The notes: generated by a model from the sequence alone, not told the origin. 64,000 nt of DNA from Chondrus crispus (GCF_000350225.1 NW_005178653.1:248001-312000), one strand, 5' to 3'; shown: positions 42,738-53,285, numbered from the stretch's first letter. Numbers and translations: made by a program.

Positions 42738-45700
42738 TTACGAAGACATGGACGGCCTGATGATCACAGCTCGCAGTACAAGCGTGGTCCGCGAGCTCGT
42801 TCGATACGTCTCGAACTGTCGTGCCCCGTCGAAAGTGGGGATGTCGTCATCCACCTCGACGGTGGAGCGAAGGTCATCGGCGACCTTCGGCGACACGAGT
42901 CGTGACAGGGCATCGGGCACCTGATGCACGCGTCCGGGGCGGTACTGAATGGTGAAATCGTATTCAGCCAGACGTAGCCGCCACCGGGTGAGTCTTCCGG
43001 AACTCTCGGTGAGGGACATGAGCCATCGGAGGGCGTCATGGTCCGTCCGTACGGTGAACTTCGTGCCTTCTACATACGGCCGTAGTGTGCGGACGACCCA
43101 CACTACGGCGAAGCACTCGCGTTCGGTAGCGCTGTAGTTGCGCTCACTATCGGACAGTGAGTACGACCAATACCCCACGGGGCGCCAGTCGTTCGGCTCT
43201 TCGTGCTCCTGAAGTAAGGTGCAGCCGAGTTGGTAGGCACTCGCGTCAGTGTCTATCATGTACGGACGGCCGTGCCGGGGCAACGCGAGGATCGGCGGAG
43301 CGATCATGCACTTCTTAAGGTTCTCGAACGCCTGAAGTTGCAGCTCCGTGGGGTTATAGAAATCGGGATCCGAATCCTTGCGCGTCATGTCGGTCAGAGG
43401 ACGCGCAATCTTCGCGAACCCCTTAACGAATCGGCGATATACGTTACACGCCCCGAGGAACGAGCGCATTTGCGTCAACGTCCTCGGGAACGTGAACGTC
43501 TTGAAAGCGTCGGCCGCCGTATCGGCCACGCTCAACTTGCCTGGGGAGATGACGTGCCCCAGGTAGTGCACCTTCGGTCGGAAGAAGCTGCACTTCTTGA
43601 GCTTAAGGGAGATACCGGAACTCCGCAGTAAGCTCAAGACGGTATCGAGATGCCTCGCGTGTTCTCCGTGCGTACGGGAGAACACGATCACGTCGTCGAG
43701 ATAGACGAGGCATATTTGCCAGCGGACTCCGGAGAGTATTATGTCGAGCGCACGTTGGAAGGTGGCCGGTGCCCCTTTGAGTCCAAACGGCATGCGCAAG
43801 TGGCGAAACGTGCCCATGTGCGTCGTAAACGTGGTCTTATCCCGGTCTTCCGGAGCGACCGGGATCTGCCAATAACTGGAATTGCAGTCCAGCGTGGTGA
43901 AGACGGCTGCATCCCCTAACGAGTCGATGCAGTCGTCCATCCGTGGCAGCGGATAAGAATCCGCTGCGGTCTTCGCGTTGAGACGCCGGTAGTCCACGCA
44001 GAACCGAGGAGAGCCGTCTTTCTTCGGTACGAGCACCACGGGGGACGCCCACTCGGTGCTCGCGGGTTCGATAACCCCTGCGTTCAACATCTTGTTGACC
44101 TCCTTAGCGACCATTTCGCGCATGGCCGGGCCCTTCCGATAGGGCATGGAACGAATCGGTTTCGTTCCCGGTTCGAGGGGAATGCGGTGCTCCGTGGCTT
44201 GGATCGTTCCAAGCGCACCGCTCCACAGACTCGAGTGCTTACGGAGCATCTCGAGTACGTGGCCACGGAGCTTGTCATCGTCGATGTATGACAGGTCGAT
44301 CTCTTTTTCCCAATCCGTCGGTGGATTGTCGGGATCCTTCTGCTGGGGGAGTACAGTACCCCTCGCCGTCGGTTGGCATAAAGGTGACCGTTCGACCGGG
44401 TCGACCCCCCTGCCCCCGGCGGTGGTCTCATCGTCGGAGTTGGATCGGCCAACTCCTACCCCACCGACTTGATCGGTCAAGTCGGTCAGGTGTAGCGCGT
44501 GCGCGATCCCCTCGGCGACCTTACGTTCGGGAGTGAGGATCGCGAGGGGGTTGCGCTTCGCGTATCCCACGACGGTGTGCTTCGGAAGCCTTCTTTCTCG
44601 TCGTGAGAAATTCGCGACGATGACGTCGAAGGTCTGATTCGGTAGGACCTCCGCGACGCCATTCGTCAGCCTCACTCCATGTCGGTGTTGGAGTGAGGGC
44701 TTGGGTTCCAGGAACACGAGGCCCTTCCCCGCGGTCGTCACACGCACGCGGGCTTGTGACATCGCAGGGATGGTAACCCAGCAGGCGATTCGGATCGCTT
44801 GCGGGGCCTCCTCGCGTACGTCTGGCCGACCCGTGTGTCGCCCGTGTCGCCTGGTAGGGGTAGTCGACTCCCCCTTTCCGTCGACGATGGCGACGGGACC
44901 GCCTTGGCGTAGCTCCATTCGTTGAGCTTCGATGTCGATACATCGCACGTGCGTATCGATGAAGGCCGTGCCGAGAAGGACCGGCACGGCGAGCTGGTCC
45001 GCAACTACGAACGGAATTCGGAACACCGTGTTCCTCAACCGCACCGCCAGGCGAACGACGGCCGAAAGCTTGAGGGGGTTGCTATTTGCGCCTGCCAATC
45101 GTGGCAGAGGTGCGTCGTGCACGACGTAACGCGTCCAATCGGGGGGAAGGTCGGCCTTCCTCACCAGATTATACCCCGAGCACGTATCAACGGCGATCGT
45201 GCGGGGTTTAAATGCATTTCCCTCTGTGGCTATCGAGCCGAGGACGTTGTATATCTTCGACGTCATAAGGCAAATGACGCCGTCGACAACCTTCGGGGCG
45301 ACCTTATCGGTGGGGTCGTTCCGCCGGGGCCCTCGATTTCGGTGCTGGCCCCGCTTGCGTTTCCTTCTCCCCCTTCCTTGGGGCGTCCGCGGATCAGTGA
45401 CGCCCCTCGGATTACTCGAGTCCGTACGACACGGACCTTTCTCCGGCGACCTTGGGCTCGCGGGAGTCAGGAGGTCGACCGAATCTTTTCGGTCGTCGTT
45501 GCCCCCGTCGCCATCGTTACGCCTCACCGGGACGTCGGCTGTCCCGGTGTCTTGTTCTCCTAACGTCGGGCCTTCGGAGGCCTCGACGTGCGCTCCCTCC
45601 TGTATCGGCATTACAGGAGCTCCCGTGCCCGCCTCCGGAAGCGGGGGATGTATTATCGGACAATACCCCCCGTGTCCTTGGCGAGCACGCCGGGTCGGGT

Positions 45701-45760
45701 CTAGTTCGTGGGGAAAAGACGGCTCACGCGACCGCGTGTACGTAACCGTCTTTACCTTTT
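42738..45760 (-). CDS. Gypsy Pol: protease, reverse transcriptase, RNase H
   Basis: The frame has an ATG at 45611 (957 aa from there) but is open without a stop back to about 45760, at the end of gag, so it is probably made as Gag-Pol by frameshifting. In order: protease active site 'DTCSGYN' (about residue 140 from the ATG; DTC in place of DTG, shared with copy 1), RT ('VLVPKKDGSPRFCVDYRRLNAKT', YLDD near residue 635), RNase H ('DTDASAYQLGCTLLQ', near 789; 'TERECFAVVW'). The last codons after about 42830 are out of phase with copy 1, a frameshift that separates this part from the integrase. Protease, RT and RNase H look intact. Confidence 0.85.
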
Positions 45761-45763
45761 TTT
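45752..45763 (-). promoter_or_regulatory. Candidate -1 frameshift site at the end of gag
   Basis: An A7 run on the sense strand (45757-45763) lies right before the Gag stop TAA (45752-45754). The pol frame is the -1 frame and is open from this run through to the ATG at 45611, nearly 50 codons. The A7 run does not fit the strict X-XXY-YYZ phase, so slippage on homopolymeric A is the proposed mode. Copy 1 has only A5 here. Confidence 0.45.
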
Positions 45764-48322
45764 CGAACTACCCGTGCTATCGGAGCTAACCTCCTGGCTA
45801 TCGACGGCCAGGTCCTCTTCCGGTAGCCGGTCGCGTGGGTCGGGACGATTCCCCCACTGCGGCTCGGCGGCCTTGGCGAAGTACTCCGGTACTTCCGGGC
45901 CTTGACCTGCGGCGTCCGGTCGTCGCAGGATATGGGGGACGAAGCGAGTCGGCTCTCCTTCGTGACCCTCCGTGGGTAGAGGGTACGGATCCTCTACCCA
46001 GTCTTGCAGGTACATTATCGCATTTTGTACCTGTTGGGGTAACCGAGAACGGTCTCGGTCCCCTCTTTCTCCTTGTCGAGGGTACCTTGTGTCCGCCTGG
46101 CGATAGGCGGGTCGATCCCGGCGATCGACTTCGTTACGACGGTACCCGCCTCCACGGGGGGCGAAGCGTGCGCCCCCACCCGTTCGGTTCAGGAAACCTT
46201 GACGCGGAGGACGGCCCTCGCCCACCGCTTGCCGGAGGAGATTGCGCGCACCGGGGCGCGTCTCCATCTGGTAGCGGTAGTTCCTGTACGCCGTGAACAT
46301 TCGTTGTTCCGGCGACAGGAACGGGCACGCGTACATGGCATGCCCGTACGTAGGGCATAGCCAGCACACGTACGCGCTGCCATCCGTTGAGGCGAAGGTC
46401 GCTGCGTGCCGCGCCTCCTCATCGGTGAGGAGGGGTACGCGAGGGGCTTCAGCTCCTGCATCTCGACTCGAGATGTCGAGCTCTGCGACCCGGGGATCCG
46501 TACCCCTTTCCACTCTTGGAGTGGCCGCGAAGGCGGTCGCGTAACTCGATGTCGTTCCGGTCGACATCGGTGAGGGGGGTCGTGCCCCCACGGGCCCTGC
46601 TCCTTGCGTAATGAGGACAGGGTCGGCCTGCCACTCATCCTCCCCGATATGGAGGGTCGAGGCGGGCGAACTTGTCGCGGCGGACTTCGTAGTCCTGCCA
46701 GCCCTCCCTGCCGGTTTCGAATCCGGCAGAGGTAAACCGCGCCGAGCGCGGTACGTGGTACCTTCCGCCGTGGCGATACGGCGGATGGTCAGAAGATCGG
46801 TCTTCTGACTGCTTGGCAGCCTTTGCACAGTTTCGGATGCTGCGGCACGGGTTGCCGGTGCAAGTCCCCGCACGAAGTAGTGCGCGAGGGACTGTTCGGA
46901 GAAGACTGCCGTGCATCGGAACGCGGCAGTCTCGAGTCGGTCAGCAAACGTGCTTTCCGTCTCATGCGATTGCTGTCGCGCCGTAGCGACAGCGTCGTAC
47001 GCTTCACCTAACACGTCTTCCGTGAGGTAGCGTTTCAAGAATTGATTCACGAGCCCCGGCCAGCTCACGTCGTCGTGGAGCTGGCCGGCGTGGAGGCCAC
47101 GCATCGTATAACTCGTATACAGGCGCTTTGCGTCGCGCTCGAGGAAGTGCGCGAGGACTCGTACCGCAACACCTTCGGTCAGGTGTTGCGAGTTGAAGGT
47201 GATTCGGATATCCTTCAAGAACGGCAGCAGCTGGATCGGGTCGGTACCGTCGAAGCTGCGCATCGTGGGACGGATCCCACGACAACGTTGGACGTACTTC
47301 GCGATCCGTCCCGCGTCACCCGAGGTAACGAGCCTCGAGGTGTTATCCAAGCGGTACATACGATAGTCAGCAACGGCGCTGAACTCTTGGATCATCGTAT
47401 GTACCGGCTCGAGCCCGGGTTCAGCGGGACCCAGCGTGCCGAAGGAGGTAACCGGTAGCGTACGGACGTCTACCGGACCTGGATGCTCGGCGTAACTCGC
47501 CGGCGGGTAGCCGGCCCAGCGGGGATCGACGGAGAACATCGGTTCTCCGGGTCCGCGGGCGGCTCCTCCACGGTCCTTTTCGTCCGCGTACGATACGCGG
47601 TCCACTTGCCGCCTACTTCCGGCGATAGGCGGCAAGGCTTGGGTCTCAGACGCGAAGTTCGCGTCTATCGGAGGACGGCTTCCTTCTGCAGTCCGACTGG
47701 TAGCTGCACCAGTCGGACGCCAACCCTCGGGATCGGCGGCGCTCGGAGGTACGGTACCACCGGGCCCTCTCGAGGGGGCTCCGGGTAGCCTTTCGGCCAT
47801 GGTACGTTCCATGTCACGAGCACGCCGACGAGTGGCGTCGAGCTCAGCGGAGAGGTGCGCGAACGCACCCAATTGCTCTGCGGACGGAGAGGTTCGGTCC
47901 TCGGGTCGTCTCACCGAGGTCGGCCTCTCAGAACGACCTTGCCCGGACGGTCCGGGCGAGGCGAAACGGGAGTCTTCGACGAGCACGATCCGCGAGTGTA
48001 ACTCGTCGATCAGTGCTCGGAGATTCTCTAAGGACTGCGTCACTCTATCGAACCTCCCTTCACGCAGGGAGCGGAGTTCGGCCATACATCGAGTGTATAC
48101 ATGGTCCGATACATCGATCCGAAGGGAAGTACGGACTTCCTCGATGTATTCGGCTATGCGTTCGAACATCGCCGCCGCTCTTTCCTCGGAGGAACCAAGC
48201 GACGGTTCGCGGTCACGAGGACCTGCGTCGCCGTCGCCGGACGGGGCGGATGGGGACTGCACAGCGGCCGGACTCAGATCCGCCGCTTCGGAGCGGATCG
48301 AGGGCTCAAACTCTTGGCTCAT
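45752..48322 (-). CDS. Gypsy Gag, intact (856 aa)
   Basis: ATG at 48322, 80 bp after the LTR, TAA at 45752-45754. Residues 50-120 form a charged helical region, followed by a long Pro/Arg/Ser-rich stretch. The capsid-like Gag core is about 355-500 ('FLKDIRITFNSQHLTEG', 'HFLERDAKRLYTSYTMRGL', 'RLETAAFRCTAVF'). A CCHC zinc knuckle (CWLCPTYGHAMYAC) lies at about 650-664 and would bind RNA. The Arg-rich tail ends in 'GSSKKR'. It is the only full, unbroken Gag of the family in the window and served as the reference for copy 1. Confidence 0.9.
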   Translation of the reverse strand: MSQEFEPSIRSEAADLSPAAVQSPSAPSGDGDAGPRDREPSLGSSEERAAAMFERIAEYIEEVRTSLRIDVSDHVYTRCMAELRSLREGRFDRVTQSLENLRALIDELHSRIVLVEDSRFASPGPSGQGRSERPTSVRRPEDRTSPSAEQLGAFAHLSAELDATRRRARDMERTMAERLPGAPSRGPGGTVPPSAADPEGWRPTGAATSRTAEGSRPPIDANFASETQALPPIAGSRRQVDRVSYADEKDRGGAARGPGEPMFSVDPRWAGYPPASYAEHPGPVDVRTLPVTSFGTLGPAEPGLEPVHTMIQEFSAVADYRMYRLDNTSRLVTSGDAGRIAKYVQRCRGIRPTMRSFDGTDPIQLLPFLKDIRITFNSQHLTEGVAVRVLAHFLERDAKRLYTSYTMRGLHAGQLHDDVSWPGLVNQFLKRYLTEDVLGEAYDAVATARQQSHETESTFADRLETAAFRCTAVFSEQSLAHYFVRGLAPATRAAASETVQRLPSSQKTDLLTIRRIATAEGTTYRARRGLPLPDSKPAGRAGRTTKSAATSSPASTLHIGEDEWQADPVLITQGAGPVGARPPSPMSTGTTSSYATAFAATPRVERGTDPRVAELDISSRDAGAEAPRVPLLTDEEARHAATFASTDGSAYVCWLCPTYGHAMYACPFLSPEQRMFTAYRNYRYQMETRPGARNLLRQAVGEGRPPRQGFLNRTGGGARFAPRGGGYRRNEVDRRDRPAYRQADTRYPRQGERGDRDRSRLPQQVQNAIMYLQDWVEDPYPLPTEGHEGEPTRFVPHILRRPDAAGQGPEVPEYFAKAAEPQWGNRPDPRDRLPEEDLAVDSQEVSSDSTGSSKKR

Positions 48323-48381
48323 CTCGACGCGATCGGTTCGCGGAGGGAAGCGGAAGTCTTCTCGGAGATCGGACTCCAGGG

Positions 48382-48401
48382 TCTTCTAGGTCGGGAGACC
48401 A
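48382..48401 (-). promoter_or_regulatory. Primer binding site of the 14.6 kb Gypsy
   Basis: On the sense strand TGGTCTCCCGACCTAGAAGA starts one base after the 5' LTR, as in copy 1. TGG pairs with a tRNA CCA end. Confidence 0.6.
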
Positions 48402-48402
48402 C

Positions 48403-49076
48403 TGTAGCATAAACACCCCCAACGGAGAGGGGGTGTATGCACAGCTCGACGTAGACCCCGTCCGAACGGGAAGACGGGGGTGAAGCGGGACACCAGCTAA
48501 CGGCACCGGGCAGCGGGCCCGGGTAGCGTGGTAGAGCGGGAACGCAGAGGACGCCGGTACGCGCGGGCGGTTCGACGCCTCGACGCCCCGGCGCGGTACT
48601 GGGTAACGATCCAGTACCGACGGGCGGAGGCGGAGCCGACTCGTGGGCGTACCGCGCGCGTCCTCAACTCGCGCTCGGTGCCGCTCTAAGGTAGTTAGCG
48701 AGCGCTACCTTAGAATAAGCGGGAAGTCGGACCTTGACGGTCGGTGGGTGACAAGTCCGTCCTTGTCCCCCTCCACCGCCGCTGTTCCGCTCCATATTTA
48801 ATGTACATAATAACCTATCATAATAGTACAGTACCGATGTACTGTAGCGACGTACTGTAGCGGTCGGTCGACACTGTAATACTGTCAGCCATCGGGGCTG
48901 ACAGTACACGTGTGCGTGCGCGCTCTTCGGTCCCGCGTGTACACGTGTACACGTGCGCCCCCTGTACTCGGGGTTACACGTGGTGGTACTGTAGAGCATC
49001 GAGCTCTACAGTAACCGATCCGATTCTGAGTTGATCTAATCTAAAATAAAGCCCCAGGGGGGGGGGTTATACTACA
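48403..49076 (-). repeat. 5' LTR of the 14.6 kb Gypsy, subfamily C
   Basis: 674 bp, same length as the 3' LTR. Small differences are visible, for example one extra G near 48430 and changes near 48545. Its outer edge abuts the 26 bp minisatellite at 49077 with no target copy matching the other side. Confidence 0.9.
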
Positions 49077-49655
49077 CGTTTTAGAGAGGTGCCACCCCTC
49101 CTGCTACGTTTCGAGGGTGCTGTACCGGTACGTTTTGGAGGGGTGCTGCACAGGTACGTTTTCGACGTGTGCTGTACAGGTACGTTTCGAGTGATGCTGT
49201 CCGGGTACGTTTTCGAGAGGTGTTGCACAAGTACGTTTTCGAGGGGTGCTGTACCGGTACGTTTTCGGGGGGTGCTGCACAGGTACACGATTTCGAGGGG
49301 TGCTGTACAGGTACGTTTTAGAGAGGTGCCCCCCCTCCCACTACGTTTCGAGGGGTGCTGCACCGGTACGTTTTCGAGGGGTGCTGTACCGGTACATTTT
49401 CGGGGGGTGCTGCACAGGTACACGATTTCGAGGGGTGCTGTACAGGACCGTTTTCGAGAGGTGCTGCACAGGTACGTTTTTGGAGGGGTGCTGTGCCGGT
49501 ACGTTTTTGAGGGGTGCTGTACAGGTACGCTTCCGAGAGGCGCTGTACCGGTACGTTTTCGAGGGGTGCCGCACAGGTCGGTTTTCGAGGATGCTGCCCA
49601 GGTATGTTCTCGAGACGTACCGTACGGGTACGTTTTCATGGGTGCTCTACTGGTA
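49077..49655. repeat. 26 bp minisatellite, block 1
   Basis: Units near GGTACGTTTTCGAGGGGTGC with alternating CACA and ACC ends. From about 49112 it matches block 2; before that a short different start follows the Gypsy LTR. Three units make 78 bp, so all frames stay open and produce long repetitive but meaningless translations on both strands. Confidence 0.9.
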
Positions 49656-50018
49656 GAAGTGAAATTTGGGAGGAGATAGTTGTCTGATGGAACGGTAGGA
49701 TTTTGCGTACATGATTGATGGGATGATTTTCTTTCGTTATTTGCTTGCAGAGCAGAGATTGGTTCAAAATCTCATCACATAAGATAACGGTGATATCATG
49801 GGGATATTGCTCGCGCGACTATGCCTTTGGGCGAGTGTGGCAGGGTGTCAAGAACGATTGCATTTCATACTTCGTAAATGGGATGCGAGAGGATCTATAG
49901 GATTTACAAAATGATAAGCCGTAGAGCCGGGAATTGAAAGACCCTATGTAGTTTGTGCAAGTATAAACGGAAAGGTTACAGTAAATTATGTAGCGATCAT
50001 GACCTGGTGGTTACTGCA

Positions 50019-51372
50019 CTACAGAACATTGCTTTGCAAGGCCCATGAAAGAGAGAGCGAGATTGCTGTAGTGTAATCACCCCCAACGACGAGGGGGGTG
50101 AGTACTGACAGTTCGGAAAGACCCCGATCGGCGGGAAGATAGAACCACGGCCCACCCACGGTACCGAGCACGGGCTCGAGGTAGCGGTGGTAGAGCGGGA
50201 TCGGGGAGGACGCGCGCACGCGCGAGCGGTTCTACGCCTCGACGCCCCGGAGCGGTACTGGGTGACGATTCAGTACCGACGGGCGGAGGCGGAGCCCGCT
50301 CGTGGGCGTGCTGCGCGCGTCCTCAACCCGCGCGCGGTGCTACTACTAGGTAAAACGGACGGAAGTACCTCAAAGTAAGCGGGCGGACCAAGGTGGAGGA
50401 TCCTTGACAAGTCCGTGCTTGTCGTCCTCCACCGCCGGCGGTCCGCTCATATTTAATGTACATTGTAGTCTATCATAACTCTACAGTAGTGCCGGTCTAC
50501 CGACACTGTAACGCTGTCAGCCGGCGGGGCTGACAGTCCACCTGTAGTACGCGTCCCGTACACGTGGATGACACGTGTGTGCGCGCATGGCTGTAAGGCT
50601 CGTTGCCTTACTGTCCTTGATCCAATCCTAATCTAATTTCCGTTTGGGGTTATACCACAATTGCAATCGGGATGTTTGTGTTTTCGAAGGATGCCGATTC
50701 CAAAGAGGCTTCATGGAAGATGTCGCTACACTCTTGATCATATGCTGTTGACGAGATCCTTGGCCAAATGGAGCTGAAACGGCGAAGCAAGGGGGCTTCG
50801 AAGAGGTTTTCGGCGATTGCGCGACGGTTGGATCGGATGTGCCACAATGTCCAAGACAAAGATCTAAGCAGCGCAAGATGGCATGACCCGTACGAGCCGA
50901 ACAAAGGGTGCAGTTTTTGTTCGTCGTATGAATGCATTTCGCACTTGAAGCATAAGCGGCTGATTTTGTTTCGAAGCTTGCATGCGCCAACAACATGATC
51001 AGGGGAGAGGCATCGGTAGCATGCTTTTCTTATGAACTTACACGTGCTTTGGTCGTGGTCTGTATATGTCCTGGAAGAGGCCTGGCACGTCAAGCACTGT
51101 TTGGTTCCCAAGTCGATCAGGTGACGAATCAAGTTCAACGTTTCGTCGGTGTCAATTGTGTGATCGAGTTGAAAGGGCAATGAGGTGGGTGGCGGTAGTT
51201 TGGAAGATGGTATGGTAGGAGTTGGTGAATGGCGCGTAACAAGAGGCTTGCGTGCTTGTGCTTGAGGATGTTGACGAGATGAAGACTTGAAAAGCTTGAG
51301 ACCGCTGCTGGTTGAAGGGGTTGGTGCGGAGGCCGATCCCTTGAGCGGTAGAAGTGCTCTAAGTATATTACG
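50019..51372 (-). pseudogene. Zinc-knuckle ORF of satellite unit 1, split by a solo LTR
   Basis: The frame is open from 51372 (after TGA 51373-51375) with no ATG until well inside, so the 5' end or an upstream exon is missing. A Ser/Pro-rich stretch is followed by three Cys/His groups: 'CLTC', 'CYRCLSPDHVVGAC' (a perfect C-x2-C-x4-H-x4-C) and 'CFKCEMH'. This trio recalls the Gag-proximal knuckles of Bel/Pao or LINE elements; the family is not certain. The LTR at 50067-50659 enters after 'NTNIPIA' and supplies a stop. The true end, about 14 codons to a stop at 50019-50021, lies on the far side of the LTR. Confidence 0.6.
50067..50659 (-). repeat. Solo Gypsy LTR, subfamily B, satellite unit 1 (TSD ATTGC)
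   Basis: 593 bp, plus strand TGTAGTGTAATCAC...TTATACCACA, with ATTGC at 50062-50066 and 50660-50664. It carries stems GGTGGAGGA/TCCTCCACC (50392-50433, enclosing GACAAG-TCCGTG-CTTGTC) and CTGTCAGCC/GGCTGACAG (50514-50536). It is close to the LTR at 18780. Confidence 0.95.
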
Positions 51373-51980
51373 TCATGAAAGTGTGCCCTGCAGAAGCGTT
51401 CTTGGCCGTCAGAATAACAGAACGGTTCTGACACAAAACGCTTCTGCAAGTACCAAATTCGATGTATGTGCGAAAACAGAACCGCCAGTGGAACATGCCC
51501 CCCATGGCCCCGCCACGCTCGATTTCTCGTTTCCAAATATTCCCGTCTGCAGAACCGCTTTTCGCACATTATCACGGCGACCCCCCCATGCGCCCTCTCT
51601 GACGCACCCATCCACTCCCCGCACATACAACAAATTTACAATAATGACAAAATTATTTTTTGATTTTTTGGCACCCCCCAACGCAGGCGCACGAGCAATA
51701 TTTTTAATTTCAATTTTCTAATCCTTCTGTTCAACTGACCAACCCTTCTGTTCCAACCCGCTATACGCTTCTGTTTTCACACCTTTTCATTACTACGTAC
51801 TTACCCATGCGCCCTCATTCAATAGTGCATCCCCTTCCCTTTTGCACGCCATTTCATCAGTCAAATACTACCATCAAACTAATACCGCCGCAGTTGCCCC
51901 AATACACCTCATTTTAAAATATGCCTCCCTCGAAAACCCATTCTGCAGAGCACCCCTCAATACACAACCGCACGGCACGA

Positions 51981-52130
51981 TTTCCCTTCTGTCTGGCAAC
52001 ATTCCTCGAAAAACCGTTCTGCAGGTCACCATTTCCCTCCTGTCTGGCAAAATTCTTCGAAAAACCGTTCTGCAGGTCACCATTTCCCTCCTGTCCGGCA
52101 AAAGTTCTCTAAAGCCCGTTTTGCAGGGCA
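51981..52130 (+). repeat. 51 bp triplication, satellite unit 1
   Basis: TTTCCCTYCTGTCYGGCAAA... starts at 51981, 52032 and 52083, each ending near CGTTCTGCAGGTCACC. Shorter relatives of the TTCTGCAG core occur upstream in the same unit (51410-51560). Confidence 0.85.
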
Positions 52131-52170
52131 CCCCCTATGACTAGTACTTCCGTCAGTTCCGGGATTCCAG

Positions 52171-52284
52171 TACGTTTTGGGCATGTGTCAGTGCAGGTAC
52201 GTAATGACAAAATACGGTTGGTACTGGCTGCATTGAACGAATATGCGTTTTTGGTACTGACTACGGAGCATGCCCCAAAACGTA
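52171..52284. repeat. Inverted repeat in each satellite unit
   Basis: Arms TACGTTTTGGGCATG (52171-52185) and CATGCCCCAAAACGTA (52269-52284) pair with one extra base. The same arrangement recurs in the later units at the satellite period. Confidence 0.75.
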
Positions 52285-52730
52285 TCGGAATGGCCGGTTT
52301 TATCCCCTCGCAATTTCCGGTTGAACGATACGGTTTGGGCCGATTTACACGGCGGCACCCCTATACGCACTGGATTTGCGACATTGCTGTGGGCAATTTC
52401 TCACCAAAATTTTGCCGACGGCAGAGCGCAGCCAATAATTTGTCAGTGCGCAAAATTTAATTTCTGCCATGTCCCACTAGAGGCGCATGAGCAGTATTTT
52501 CAACTTCAATTTTATTACGTACTTGTAACGGAGCATGTGCAATACGTCAGAGGCCTCATACGTATGGGAATCGCTGGTGTACATACTACATCCAAGTTTA
52601 AAGCAAGCAAATGAATACGGCGTACATGATCGTGGGACATCTGCGCTCTAGCTATTTTTAGGCCTAGGGTGAATATGACACGAAAACCGACTGCCAACCA
52701 ATTTCCGGGGAGGTGTTTTAGACCCATGCC

Positions 52731-53285
52731 GGGACGTTTGCGAGGGTGCTGTACCGGTACGTTTTGGAGGGGTGCTGCACAGGTACGTTTTCGACGTGTG
52801 CTGTACAGGTACGTTTCGAGTGATGCTGTCCGGGTACGTTTTCGAGAGGTGTTGCACAAGTACGTTTTCGAGGGGTGCTGTACCGGTACGTTTTCGGGGG
52901 GTGCTGCACAGGTACACGATTTCGAGGGGTGCTGTACAGGTACGTTTTAGAGAGGTGCCCCCCCTCCCACTACGTTTCGAGGGGTGCTGCACCGGTACGT
53001 TTTCGAGGGGTGCTGTACCGGTACATTTTCGGGGGGTGCTGCACAGGTACACGATTTCGAGGGGTGCTGTACAGGACCGTTTTCGAGAGGTGCTGCACAG
53101 GTACGTTTTTGGAGGGGTGCTGTGCCGGTACGTTTTTGAGGGGTGCTGTACAGGTACGCTTCCGAGAGGCGCTGTACCGGTACGTTTTCGAGGGGTGCCG
53201 CACAGGTCGGTTTTCGAGGATGCTGCCCAGGTATGTTCTCGAGACGTACCGTACGGGTACGTTTTCATGGGTGCTCTACTGGTAG
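52731..53285. repeat. 26 bp minisatellite, block 2
   Basis: The short form of the block (about 550 bp). It is nearly base-for-base the same as block 1 from 49112 on, so these two derive from a recent copy event. Confidence 0.9.

Larger units (their letters stand above)
34506..49076 (-). mobile_element. 14.6 kb Gypsy chromovirus with extra antisense-ORF module
   Basis: Sense is the minus strand: 5' LTR 48403-49076, PBS, gag 48322-45752, pol about 45760-41033 ending in a chromodomain, polypurine tract, a 5.8 kb extra module, second polypurine tract, 3' LTR 34506-35179. Both LTRs are 674 bp and differ at few positions, so insertion is recent. No target duplication: GCCCG before 34506, CGTTT after 49076. 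Gag and protease-RT-RNase H are open, but the integrase region has frameshifts and a stop. The right flank is the satellite array and the left flank is unrelated DNA. Confidence 0.9.

Noticed and set aside
49077..49655. GGTACG minisatellite as telomere repeat
   Set aside because: Unit is 26 bp, imperfect, internal, and recurs as part of a 3.7 kb unit.
50187..50378. 63 aa frame repeated in all satellite units (also 53816, 57598, 61380)
   Set aside because: It lies inside the solo LTR; conservation follows from unit duplication.
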